A stretch of DNA of 64,000 bases from Vreelandella glaciei (GTDB lineage: Bacteria > Pseudomonadota > Gammaproteobacteria > Pseudomonadales > Halomonadaceae). The stretch is taken from NCBI RefSeq assembly GCF_013415125.1, contig NZ_JACCDE010000004.1, forward strand, positions 1-64,000. Direction: 5' to 3'. This document shows positions 41,386 to 49,345 of the stretch, in pieces. The translations under genes were made by a program, and so were the position numbers. Numbering within the stretch: position 1 is the stretch's first letter; the number at the start of each line of letters is the position of its first letter. Under the pieces are notes generated by a model. That model saw only the letters and a program-made list of their open reading frames with translations. It had not been told where the DNA came from and did not search any database.

Positions 41386-41925
41386 ATGGCTCTTAGCGCA
41401 ACGCCCTACAAAGTTGATATTAATCTGACCGACCTGGATCGCGGGGTATATGAAACGCTGCGCTTTACCGTGGCTCGTCATCCCTCAGAGACCGAAGAGC
41501 GCATGACCGCCCGCTTACTGGCTTATGTGCTGTGGTACAGCGAAACGCTGGCCTTCGGGCGCGGGCTTTCCGATGTGGACGAGCCAGCGCTATGGGAGAA
41601 AAGCTTAGATGGGCGTTTGCTGCACTGGATTGAAGTAGGCTTGCCGGATGCTGAGCGTATCACCTGGTGCTCGCGCCGGGCCGAGCGCGTGACGCTGCTA
41701 GCCTACGGTCGGGTAGACCTATGGGAGAGCAAAGTACTCGCCAATGTGGCATCGCTGAAAAATGTGCACGTGGCGGGGCTGCCCCAAGAGGCGCTCGCAA
41801 CCATCGCTAAAGATCTGCCACGGGCTATCAATTGGGCGGTAATGATCAGCGAAGGCTCGCTGTTTATTACCGATGAAAACGGTCAGCATGAAATTACCCC
41901 GCAGTGGCTGCTGCGTGACAGATAG
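41386..41925 (+). CDS. yaeQ: YaeQ family protein
   Basis: The 179-residue protein matches YaeQ along its length: ATPYKVDINLTDLDRGVYETL at the start, HPSETEERMTARLLAYVLWY near 30, and GLSDVDEPALWEKSLDG near 60. YaeQ has a PD-(D/E)XK nuclease-like fold and was linked to suppression of RfaH loss, but its activity is unclear. The ATG at 41386 follows GGAAA; an in-frame start 12 bases earlier is possible. Confidence 0.92.
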   Translation: MALSATPYKVDINLTDLDRGVYETLRFTVARHPSETEERMTARLLAYVLWYSETLAFGRGLSDVDEPALWEKSLDGRLLHWIEVGLPDAERITWCSRRAERVTLLAYGRVDLWESKVLANVASLKNVHVAGLPQEALATIAKDLPRAINWAVMISEGSLFITDENGQHEITPQWLLRDR

Positions 41926-42175
41926 TGATTATTCTTGATCATTAGCCTACCAACTTTCGTCTAGTCGACTACGCTATAAATCTAAGCAATCAACAGCATA
42001 AGGGTGGCCTATGAGCCATCCTTAATTTTTAGTGTCTTAGCCTTTTTGTGTAGAAATTTGCAAAAGTATGCTTGCTATCTTTTTGCACAATTACATACAA
42101 TCAACAATGTTTGTTGATGTTCATCAAAAAGCAGCCTCCAAAAACGCTCCCTAGAAAAACCTCAAGGAACGAGTA

Positions 42176-43168
42176 ATGAAAGCAATGACCCCTTTACGAT
42201 GGCAGCTCTTCCCGCTAGTGGCTGTCGTAAGCTTGCTGTCGACGCTGGCGCAGGCCAACGATAGCGTCCTCTCGATTAAGCACGAAAATGATGGCATGGC
42301 CAGTAGTGATGATGGCCACTTTACCAGCGGTTTTGAGCTCAATTGGGCGTTTGAACCCGAAGCGCAAAGCTGGACACAGCGCCTGGCGACTGCTTTGCCC
42401 GATAGCCTGATAGGCAACGCTGATATGGCCGCTTTCCGGCTCGTGCATCAAATTTATACGCCCAACAATATTGAGCAGCGTGGGTTGATAGAAGATGATC
42501 GCCCCTACGCAGGGATTGTTTACGGCGGTATATCGCTCTATGAAGATGTGCCCATGGGGAGCTGGCGACAAGCGACTGACCTGCATCTGGATATTGGTTT
42601 GGTTGGGCCCTCGTCACTTGCCGATAGTATTCAGCGTGAGGTACACAGGGTGACCGATAGTGATCGCCCCAATGGCTGGAAGAATCAGCTTGGCGATGAA
42701 GCGATCGTCAACGTAGCCATGCGGCGCCAGTGGTGGCACAGCTCCCCATTAATCGGCAAGCAGTTTGCCCATGGCCCTAGTGTCAGCGCCGCTTTGGGCA
42801 ACCTCTACACCTACGCAAGTGCTGGGTATAGCGTTCGCTGGGGCGATGAGGCGCCCGGCATACCTACGCTGACCCCAAACCCTAGTAGTCGCTACCACAT
42901 GACTGGAAATAATGGCTGGCAGTGGTATCTGTTTGCGAGCGTAGACGGCTATTACATGGCACAAAATCTGACGCTGGATGGCAATACGTTCAGAAATAGC
43001 CGCCACTCGGTTGATCGTAAAGAGTGGGTAGGTGACGTTTCTGCAGGACTGGCGCTGGCTTGGGAAGATTGGCAGGTTACTTACGCCGCAGTGCAGCGCT
43101 CGCGTGAATTCGACGGTCAGGAAGAGCAGGATAAGTTTGGGTCCATCACGCTATCTAAGCGCTTCTAA
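42176..43168 (+). CDS. lpxR: Lipid A 3'-O-deacylase LpxR-like outer-membrane protein
   Basis: The 330-residue protein has a signal peptide cleaved near AQAND and the DUF2219/LpxR pattern: LSIKHENDGMASSDDGHFTSGFELNW near residue 32 and DDRPYAGIVYGG near 107, which carry active-site Asn, Asp and Tyr-region residues in LpxR. LpxR is an outer-membrane beta-barrel that removes the 3'-acyloxyacyl group from lipid A. It ends with aromatic Phe (SKRF), normal for barrel insertion. It stands alone after a 250-base AT-rich spacer that probably holds its promoter. Confidence 0.88.
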   Translation: MKAMTPLRWQLFPLVAVVSLLSTLAQANDSVLSIKHENDGMASSDDGHFTSGFELNWAFEPEAQSWTQRLATALPDSLIGNADMAAFRLVHQIYTPNNIEQRGLIEDDRPYAGIVYGGISLYEDVPMGSWRQATDLHLDIGLVGPSSLADSIQREVHRVTDSDRPNGWKNQLGDEAIVNVAMRRQWWHSSPLIGKQFAHGPSVSAALGNLYTYASAGYSVRWGDEAPGIPTLTPNPSSRYHMTGNNGWQWYLFASVDGYYMAQNLTLDGNTFRNSRHSVDRKEWVGDVSAGLALAWEDWQVTYAAVQRSREFDGQEEQDKFGSITLSKRF

Positions 43169-43228
43169 AATTAGTTAAGCTTTGGGCGCCTTTCAGAAGG
43201 AAAGTGTGTAGGTGGGAGGAAACAATTC

Positions 43229-43549
43229 ATGGCCAAACAATATCCCCATACCCCTGATGGGCGCTACTTTGTGGCCAAAAATCGCCTGTGGCGCTGCACT
43301 GATCCGCGCTTAGATGAAGAGCAAAAGCGCACTCATATCAAAGAGTTGATGAAAGCACGTCGAGCCGTCAGAACGGCCCAGCAGCACGGTGATGACGACG
43401 CGCTTCGTCAAGCCCGTGACGCGGTTCAGGCTGCTAAAGAAGCATTAGGTGAGCGTGGCCCGGTGTGGTGGGATGATAATGCCCCTGATGAAGGCGGCTT
43501 TGCGCCCCATAACAGTTCCTATGCCAAGTGGTGGGAGAGCCAACTCTAA
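43229..43549 (+). CDS. Conserved hypothetical protein, 106 aa
   Basis: The product starts HTPDGRYFVAKNRLWRCTDP, continues with a charged helix rich in Lys, Arg and Ala that could form a coiled coil (about 27-75), and ends with a Trp-rich PVWWDDNAPDEGG segment. I recognise it as a small protein seen in many proteobacteria but know no function. GGGAGGAAA lies before the ATG, which supports it being expressed. Confidence 0.8.
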   Translation: MAKQYPHTPDGRYFVAKNRLWRCTDPRLDEEQKRTHIKELMKARRAVRTAQQHGDDDALRQARDAVQAAKEALGERGPVWWDDNAPDEGGFAPHNSSYAKWWESQL

Positions 43550-43649
43550 ATATCTTTCTAGCGTACACAATAGGCTCGGAGCTGTTAGCCTAAGCAGGGC
43601 GGCAAGCAAACTCTTTGCCTATCGCTAAGTGACCAAGGATAAAGCGCAT

Positions 43650-44171
43650 ATGGAAATGGTATTTTTTAATGGCTGGGGCAGCGTGTTACGTATTCTGATT
43701 ATCGGATTATTGGCGTACGCCACGCTGATTCTCTTCTTACGCCTTTCAGGCAACCGCACGCTGTCGAAAATGAACGCCTTCGATTTAATTGTCACGGTGG
43801 CACTGGGTTCCACGCTGGCGACCGTACTGCTGTCTAAAAATGTGGTATTGGCGGATGGAGCTGTCGCGTTAGCGCTGCTGATTTCACTTCAATTTATAAT
43901 TACGTGGACCAGTGTGCGGTTTCGATGGGTACGTCGATTAGTGACCGGTGAGCCACTGATGCTGCTCTATCAGGGTGAGTTTCTATTAACTTCACTGCGA
44001 AAAGCGCGGGTAACCCAAGACGAAGTGCTTTCCGCTATCCGTAGTAGTGGGCTTAGTGATGTAGCCGACGTAGAGGCCGTTGTTATAGAAACAGATGGCT
44101 CACTAAGCGTTGTTAAGCGTCATGCAGAGAGCAGTCATTCGAGTTTAGAGGGTGTTCGTGGCCCCCGGTGA
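43650..44171 (+). CDS. DUF421 (YetF-like) membrane protein
   Basis: The 173-residue protein has three N-terminal helices and then the DUF421 soluble domain. Typical motifs are LRLSGNRTLSKMNAFDLIVTVALGS near residue 32 and GEPLMLLYQGEF near 105. The family is widespread and related to YetF; function is not established. The ATG at 43650 is preceded by AAGGA; an upstream GTG at 43629 is possible. Confidence 0.87.
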   Translation: MEMVFFNGWGSVLRILIIGLLAYATLILFLRLSGNRTLSKMNAFDLIVTVALGSTLATVLLSKNVVLADGAVALALLISLQFIITWTSVRFRWVRRLVTGEPLMLLYQGEFLLTSLRKARVTQDEVLSAIRSSGLSDVADVEAVVIETDGSLSVVKRHAESSHSSLEGVRGPR

Positions 44172-44272
44172 AGCCCATGCAAAACTCATTTTTCTAAGTT
44201 AAATTAATTTTTACGTTCACGTTTGTGCCTGGCAGTGGTATTCTTCGCCACTGTTAATTTTAAGGACGCAAA

Positions 44273-44587
44273 GTGAATATCAAAGCAGATCTTTCCATTC
44301 TTGATATTATTGGCCATCTGATTATTTGGGTGGTACTCAGTATCGTTACTTTTGGTATAGCGCTATTTTTCTTCCCTTATTCGTTTTCGCGGTTTGTTAT
44401 TAACCGTACTTCGGTAGTGGATGCTGCTGGGGTAGAGCGAAAAATGGTTTGCGATATCAACCTGTTCAGCAACATCGGCCACATTATCCTCTGGATGTTG
44501 ATTTCGCTGGTCACCTTTGGGCTGGGATATATTTTCTACTTCTACCGGGTATGGAATTACGCCTTGAATAACTCACGGGTTGAATAA
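44273..44587 (+). CDS. Small membrane protein with internal duplication (DUF6693-like)
   Basis: The 104-residue protein has two similar halves: IIGHLIIWVVLSIVTFGIALFF with FSRFVINRTSV, and NIGHIILWMLISLVTFGLGYIF with VWNYALNNSRV. Each half gives one or two membrane helices and a similar polar end. The GTG start has AAGGA 7 bases upstream. Function is unknown; a bidirectional terminator follows. Confidence 0.8.
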   Translation: MNIKADLSILDIIGHLIIWVVLSIVTFGIALFFFPYSFSRFVINRTSVVDAAGVERKMVCDINLFSNIGHIILWMLISLVTFGLGYIFYFYRVWNYALNNSRVE

Positions 44588-44613
44588 TCTTAGCCTTTGA
44601 GTTGAAAGCGACC

Positions 44614-44648
44614 AAGAGCCTACGCTGAGAGATCAAGCGTAGGCTCTT
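44614..44648. terminator. Bidirectional terminator
   Basis: AAGAGCCTACGCT pairs perfectly with AGCGTAGGCTCTT around a 9-base loop, with TCTT after it. It lies between the convergent membrane protein and YghU-like genes. Confidence 0.85.
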
Positions 44649-44661
44649 TCTTAGCGGTTAA

Positions 44662-45534
44662 TTACTCGTTATCAGCCAGTTTATCTTGAGTACGAAGCTC
44701 AAAGTCGCTGGCATCATGACGTTCGTGCAGCTGCTCGTGAGGTTCGCCCCAGGTGCGATTTACCATGCGCCCGCGTTTAACGGCGGGGCGCTCATCGAGC
44801 TCTTCGGTCCAGCGTAGAACGTTTTTGTAGGTGTGTGCCTCCAAAAACTCCGCCGCTTCGTAAACGCGGTTTTTCACTAGCGCGCCATACCATGGATGAA
44901 TCGCCATATCGGCAATGGTGTACTCATCGCCTGCCATAAAGCGGTTATCCGCCAAATGGCGATCAAGTACATCAAGCTGACGCTTCACTTCCATGGTGTA
45001 GCGGTCAATCGGGTACTGGTACTTTTCAGGTGCGTAGGCATAGAAATGACCAAAACCGCCGCCTAACATTGGCGCGCTGCCCATTTGCCAAAATAGCCAA
45101 GAGAGGCATTCGGTCCGTTTCGCGGGGTCATGGGGTAGGAAAGCGTCAAACTTCTCAGCCAGATAGAGCAGAATCGCCCCCGACTCAAATACCCGCTGGG
45201 GTGGAGTGGTCGAGTGATCCATCAGTGCGGGAATTTTAGAGTTGGGGTTCACCTCGACAAAGCCGCTGCTGAACTGATCGCCTTCGCCAATTTGAATCAG
45301 GTAAGCGTCGTATTCGGCGCCCGTTATGCCTTTCTCCAGCAACTCTTCCAGCATCACGGTGACTTTGACACCGTTGGGTGTGGCGAGGGAGTAAAGCTGA
45401 AGAGGATGTTTGCCCACCGGCAGGGCCTTGTCATGAGTAGGGCCAGCAATTGGGCGATTGATATTGGCAAACTTACCGCCGTTGCCAGGTTCCCATTTCC
45501 AAACGCTCGGGGGAGTATAGGTGTTGTCGCTCAT
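44662..45534 (-). CDS. yghU: YghU-like glutathione S-transferase (disulfide-bond reductase)
   Basis: The 290-residue protein matches the nu-class enzyme YghU: an N-terminal extension VWKWEPGNGGKFANINRPIAG that covers the glutathione site, then YSLATPNGVKVTVMLEELLEKG near 48 and VNPNSKIPALMDHS near 94, and a GST C-domain. YghU binds two glutathiones and reduces organic hydroperoxides and disulfides. It is a single gene on the minus strand between terminators and the racemase gene. Confidence 0.92.
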   Translation of the reverse strand: MSDNTYTPPSVWKWEPGNGGKFANINRPIAGPTHDKALPVGKHPLQLYSLATPNGVKVTVMLEELLEKGITGAEYDAYLIQIGEGDQFSSGFVEVNPNSKIPALMDHSTTPPQRVFESGAILLYLAEKFDAFLPHDPAKRTECLSWLFWQMGSAPMLGGGFGHFYAYAPEKYQYPIDRYTMEVKRQLDVLDRHLADNRFMAGDEYTIADMAIHPWYGALVKNRVYEAAEFLEAHTYKNVLRWTEELDERPAVKRGRMVNRTWGEPHEQLHERHDASDFELRTQDKLADNE

Positions 45535-45640
45535 TCGTTTCCTCGCTATAAATATTTTATCGGTGTCAAAGCGGCTACTAGATTTGGCTGGTGATTAGCC
45601 TGTTAATAAAGTAGTCCATTTTCCTAAATTGAGGTGGCGG

Positions 45641-46330
45641 ATGCGTATCATTGGTGTGCTAGGTGGTATGAGCTGGGAGTCGACCCAAGGCTACTACCGA
45701 GCCCTAAACGAGGGCGTAAAAGCGGCGCTAGGTGGTTTTCATTCGGCTAAGATCGTGATGGTTAGCGTCGATTTTGCCGAGATTGAAGCATTACAGCAGC
45801 AGGGCGATTGGCAGACCGCTGGCGAACTGCTGGCCAACGCTGCCCAAAGCGTCGAGCGAGCGGGCGCAGACTGCCTGTTGATTGCCACCAACACCATGCA
45901 TAAGGTGGCGCCCGCTATTGAGCAGGCGATTACCATTCCGCTGCTGCATATTGCCGATGCTACGGCTGAGCAGCTCACCGCCGACGGTATCACGCGCGTC
46001 GGCCTATTGGGTACGCGCTTTACCATGGAGCAGGACTTTTATATCGGCCGCTTAAAGCAGTTCGGTATTGAGGTCGTGGTGCCCGATCAGTCTGAGCGCG
46101 ACACTATCCATCGGGTGATCTTTGATGAACTTTGCCAGGGCCGTGTAGAAGCTGCATCGCGGCAACGCTACTTAGCAATCATTGATTCTCTGCATGCTCA
46201 TGGCGCCCAGGCGGTGATTTTAGGCTGTACTGAAATTGCCATGCTGGTAAGCCAGCAAGATACCGCGGTGCCGCTTTATGACACCACCGCTCTGCATGTG
46301 GAGAGAGCGGTGGTGTGGGCACTAACATGA
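45641..46330 (+). CDS. Aspartate/glutamate racemase family amino-acid racemase (YgeA-like)
   Basis: The 229-residue protein has the racemase start IIGVLGGMSWESTQGYYR and two active-site regions: LLIATNTMHKVAPAIE near 81, where a Thr replaces the first Cys, and AVILGCTEIAMLV near 190 with the second Cys. The Thr/Cys pair is that of E. coli YgeA, which racemises some amino acids. GAGGTGG lies before the ATG at 45641. Its in vivo substrate is unknown. Confidence 0.9.
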   Translation: MRIIGVLGGMSWESTQGYYRALNEGVKAALGGFHSAKIVMVSVDFAEIEALQQQGDWQTAGELLANAAQSVERAGADCLLIATNTMHKVAPAIEQAITIPLLHIADATAEQLTADGITRVGLLGTRFTMEQDFYIGRLKQFGIEVVVPDQSERDTIHRVIFDELCQGRVEAASRQRYLAIIDSLHAHGAQAVILGCTEIAMLVSQQDTAVPLYDTTALHVERAVVWALT

Positions 46331-46352
46331 TGACTTAAATGAATAACGACGC

Positions 46353-46784
46353 TTAGACCAACGTCAGAGTGACATTGATGTTGCCACGGGTGGCGTTTGA
46401 GTAGGGGCATACGATATGGGCTTTATCGACCAACTGCTGAGCGACTTCCTGCTCTAGGCCTGGAAGGCTGATTTTTAGCTCAACTTCAATGCCAAAGCCG
46501 GTTGGGATGGCGCCAATACCTACATGCCCATCAATTTTGGTTTCTTGGGGCAGTTTTACTTTTTCCTGGCTCGCCACGTGCTTCAGTGCGCCTAGAAAGC
46601 AGGCAGAGTAGCCTGCTGCGAAAAGCTGTTCGGGGTTAGTGCCATCACCGCCAGCACCGCCTAACTCTTTCGGCGTGCTGAGTTTGACATCGAGTGCGCC
46701 ATCAGAAGATTTGGCATGGCCTTCACGGCCGCCAGTAGCGGTTGCGTGGGCACGATAAACAACGTTTTCGATAGTGGTCGTCAT
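46353..46784 (-). CDS. ohr: Organic hydroperoxide resistance protein Ohr
   Basis: The 143-residue peroxidase reduces organic and lipid hydroperoxides using two cysteines, Cys62 in [12 protein letters not shown] and Cys126 in [14 protein letters not shown], with dihydrolipoamide as reductant. Length and motifs are those of true Ohr rather than OsmC. The regulator gene ohrR is 142 bases upstream on the same strand. A sigma-70-like promoter (TTGCGC, 17 bases, TAAATT) can be seen in that gap. Confidence 0.95.
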   Translation of the reverse strand: MTTTIENVVYRAHATATGGREGHAKSSDGALDVKLSTPKELGGAGGDGTNPEQLFAAGYSACFLGALKHVASQEKVKLPQETKIDGHVGIGAIPTGFGIEVELKISLPGLEQEVAQQLVDKAHIVCPYSNATRGNINVTLTLV

Positions 46785-46819
46785 ATTGATTCTCCTGTCA
46801 GCGTTATTAATTATGAACC

Positions 46820-46870
46820 TACGCTTTTAATTTAGTGCAGCTTTATTTTGTGCGCAAGATAAATGGCGAA
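46820..46870 (-). promoter_or_regulatory. Candidate ohr promoter and OhrR-site region
   Basis: On the minus strand TTGCGC and TAAATT are 17 bases apart. The AT-rich block CAAATTAATTCG just upstream contains the palindrome AATTAATT, similar in type to known OhrR boxes. Which of these OhrR binds is a guess. Confidence 0.35.
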
Positions 46871-46926
46871 TTAATTTGGTTGCACTTTGCCAAAGACGAA
46901 AATCGAATGACGCCAAAGGCAAAGGG

Positions 46927-47370
46927 CTACTGACTTTTTTGTAAGCTATCGCGCAGTCGCACCAGATCTTCTTTTAGCGTGGTCAATGCTTCGATTGATT
47001 GTTCGCTCGCATGCACCACGCAGCTAGGGATGTGGTAAGCCTGTTCACGCAGCTCCTTACCTTTATCGGTAAGGTAAAGCTCTACTACACGCTCATCATG
47101 ATGACTGCGTTTGCGATTCAACAAGTGGTCGGCTTCCAGGCGCTTAAGGAGCGGCGTAAGCGAACCAGGATCAGTGAGTAGGCGCTTACTCATCGTGCCA
47201 ACGGTAATGCCATCGTTTTGCCATAAAACAAGCATGGCAAGGTATTGCGGGTAAGTAAGCCCCAACTCTTTGAGCAGAGGTTTATACACCTTGGTCATCA
47301 TTAACGAAGTTGAATAGAGCGCAAAGCAGAGCTGATGATCAAGTTCTAGTTCGCTACAAGATGGTTGCAC
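46927..47370 (-). CDS. ohrR: MarR-family organic peroxide sensor OhrR
   Basis: The 147-residue winged-helix repressor has the peroxide-sensing Cys15 in LELDHQLCFALYS, the family's SLMMTKVYKPLLKELGLTYPQYLAMLVLW and the DNA-binding MSKRLLTDPGSLTPLLKRLE with wing RSHHDERVVELYLTDKG. Oxidation of the Cys releases DNA and derepresses ohr, which lies next to it. Only one reactive N-terminal Cys plus Cys5 and a Cys near 117 (PSCVVHAS) are present. Confidence 0.93.
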   Translation of the reverse strand: MQPSCSELELDHQLCFALYSTSLMMTKVYKPLLKELGLTYPQYLAMLVLWQNDGITVGTMSKRLLTDPGSLTPLLKRLEADHLLNRKRSHHDERVVELYLTDKGKELREQAYHIPSCVVHASEQSIEALTTLKEDLVRLRDSLQKSQ

Positions 47371-47466
47371 AAGTATGGGTTCCGATCCGAAATATGTAGG
47401 GTAATGTAGCGCGCGAAGCAGTAAGTGGCTATCCCTAGACGTTGGTCGTAAGTTGGCAGTTTTGTT

Positions 47467-47495
47467 TTGACACGCACTTGGCAGCTAGCTAGCCT
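47467..47495 (+). promoter_or_regulatory. Candidate promoter of gluconate TRAP operon
   Basis: TTGACA is followed after 17 bases by TAGCCT, a weak -10. The GntR palindrome starts 13 bases later, where a bound repressor would block initiation. Confidence 0.4.
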
Positions 47496-47507
47496 TCGCA
47501 TCATTAA

Positions 47508-47521
47508 TGTTACCGGTAACA
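47508..47521. promoter_or_regulatory. GntR operator upstream of gluconate TRAP genes
   Basis: TGTTACCGGTAACA is a perfect 14-base palindrome of the type bound by the E. coli gluconate repressor GntR. A half-match (GCCAGTAACA) lies at 47542-47551. The LacI-type GntR homologue is encoded at 51290-52285. Confidence 0.75.
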
Positions 47522-47605
47522 ATTTGGTGCTCATTAAATTAGCCAGTAACAACTCAATTCTTACCCATTCACCGTTAACAACAACGAATATTTGGAGATC
47601 ACGCG

Positions 47606-48679
47606 ATGACAACTATTTGGCGCAGCACGCTAACCCTGGTCGGTGCGACCACACTGACGTTTGGTATGGCGCATGCTCAAAGCCCAGAACTCTCTGATCC
47701 GCCTGAGATCGAGGGCGAGGTAGTCGGCGATCATGGCTCGCATACACTACGTATGGGCATCGGCCTTGCGGAAAGCTCGCCACAGTTCTTGTCTAGCCAA
47801 TATTTTGGTGAGATTTTGGAGCAGCGTACCGACGGTCGCATTAAGGTTAACGTTTTCCCTAACAGCCAGTTAGGTGACGACGTTCAGATGTTGGAAATGC
47901 TGCAAACCGGCACGCTGGATATGACTTACCCGTCTAGCTCCGCCACTACTGGCTACGTTGAACAGCTTGCCGCTTTTGACCTGCCGTTCCTGCTGCCTAG
48001 CCGTGAAGCCGCGGTAGCCGTTATGCAGAGCGATGTGGCCCAAGGCATGCTGGACGCCTTTGATGGTACCGGCCTGAAAGCACTTGCGTTCTCTGAGAAT
48101 GGCTATCGCCAGCTCTCTAACAGTGCTCGCCCGGTGGCAAGTCCTGACGACGTAGCAGGTCTTGATGTGCGCGGTTTAAGCGTTCGCACCATGGAAAACC
48201 CGGTGCATCTAGCGATTTGGGAAGCCTTAGGCGCTAACCCAACGCCGATGGCTTTTGGTGAGCTTTTCTCGGCGATGGAGCAGGGCGTGGTAGATGGCCA
48301 GGAAAACCCTTGGAGCACCATCCTGACCTCGAATTTTAATGAAGTACAGGATTATGGCACCGAAACACGCCACGTCTATACTCCCTTTATCATGATGCTT
48401 TCTGAGCGTACTTGGGAGCGCATGGCACCCGAATATCAGGAACTGGTACTGGAAGCAGCGCGTCAGTCAGCCGACTATGAAATTCAGCTGTCAGCTGAGT
48501 ACGATGACTGGTCACGTGATCAGTTGGCAGAGCGTGGTATGGAAATTACCCGCTTGGACGATGAGCAGTTAGCCGCTTTCCAAGAAGCCACTCAGCCGGT
48601 TTATGAAGAGTGGGCGCCGCGCATTGGTGAAGACCTGATCGCGGACATTCAGAAGATCGTTGAAGAGAGCAGCAACTAA
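47606..48679 (+). CDS. TRAP transporter substrate-binding protein (DctP), gluconate-type
   Basis: The 357-residue periplasmic protein has a signal peptide cleaved near GMAHAQS and the DctP pattern: GQLGDDVQMLEMLQTGTLDM-like NSQLGDDVQMLEML near 91, DVRGLSVRTMENPVHLAIWEALGANPTPM near 190 with the conserved substrate-binding Arg, and FSAMEQGVVDGQENP near 227. It binds the acid sugar and hands it to the membrane subunits. Substrate is inferred as gluconate from the following gluconokinase and GntR. GGAG precedes the ATG. An extra acidic stretch (SELSDPPEIEGEVVGDHG) lies right after the signal peptide. Confidence 0.92.
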   Translation: MTTIWRSTLTLVGATTLTFGMAHAQSPELSDPPEIEGEVVGDHGSHTLRMGIGLAESSPQFLSSQYFGEILEQRTDGRIKVNVFPNSQLGDDVQMLEMLQTGTLDMTYPSSSATTGYVEQLAAFDLPFLLPSREAAVAVMQSDVAQGMLDAFDGTGLKALAFSENGYRQLSNSARPVASPDDVAGLDVRGLSVRTMENPVHLAIWEALGANPTPMAFGELFSAMEQGVVDGQENPWSTILTSNFNEVQDYGTETRHVYTPFIMMLSERTWERMAPEYQELVLEAARQSADYEIQLSAEYDDWSRDQLAERGMEITRLDDEQLAAFQEATQPVYEEWAPRIGEDLIADIQKIVEESSN

Positions 48680-48697
48680 ACCTTACGTTTAGCGCAC

Positions 48698-48727
48698 CGT
48701 TGGGCAGGCCATCGAGCCTGCCCAACG
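48698..48727. terminator. Intercistronic hairpin between TRAP binding protein and membrane subunits
   Basis: CGTTGGGCAGGC and GCCTGCCCAACG form a perfect 12-base stem with a 6-base loop and no T-tract. It probably slows decay of the binding-protein message or attenuates downstream transcription, giving more binding protein than channel. Confidence 0.75.
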
Positions 48728-48749
48728 TGTCAGTGCCCCTGGAGCTCCT

Positions 48750-49343
48750 ATGTCACTCTCCTCTACACCCCCTAATACTCCTACGCCGATTGAAGATCCC
48801 TCGGTGTATCTGGACGACCCAAATCGCAAGTTGCTGGAAATCGATACCGATACCCGCCAAGGCCCAGTAGTGTTCCGCTGGCTGACCTTAGGCATGGAGT
48901 ATCTGATCGGCGCCATTTTAGTGGCGTTGATCGTGTCCGTTTCATGCAACGTGGTGGGGCGTGCGCTGTTTAATTACTCCCTGCCCTGGGCAGATGAGTT
49001 GGCTCGTATGCTGTTTATATGGCTGGTATTTATCGGTGCCGCTGCAGCATTTTCCCGTTACGAGCACATTGCCGTTGATGCTTTGGTGCGGCGCTTGCCG
49101 CTGCGCTTGGCGCACATGCTCTATTTGCTGCAGCACCTGATTATCACCGCCCTCATGGTGGTCATGATTTGGGGTGGCTACCAAGTGCTGTCGCGTTCAA
49201 GCGGGCGCTCAGCGATTATGGATGTGCCATTGAGCTTCATTAGCCTTTCGCTGGTGTTGTGCGTCATCTTTATTGCGGTGGTATCGAGTTGGCGGATGTG
49301 GGTCAGCCTAAACGTTATTCGCCATCCTGAGCGGGAGCGCTAA
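48750..49343 (+). CDS. TRAP transporter small permease (DctQ)
   Basis: The 197-residue protein has four membrane helices starting near residue 50 and the DctQ motif NYSLPWADELARMLFIWLVFIG near 77. It has a polar N-terminal extension of about 45 residues (PNTPTPIEDPSVYLDDPNRK). It pairs with the large subunit, whose gene starts 2 bases after its stop. Confidence 0.92.
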   Translation: MSLSSTPPNTPTPIEDPSVYLDDPNRKLLEIDTDTRQGPVVFRWLTLGMEYLIGAILVALIVSVSCNVVGRALFNYSLPWADELARMLFIWLVFIGAAAAFSRYEHIAVDALVRRLPLRLAHMLYLLQHLIITALMVVMIWGGYQVLSRSSGRSAIMDVPLSFISLSLVLCVIFIAVVSSWRMWVSLNVIRHPERER

Positions 49344-49345
49344 TC

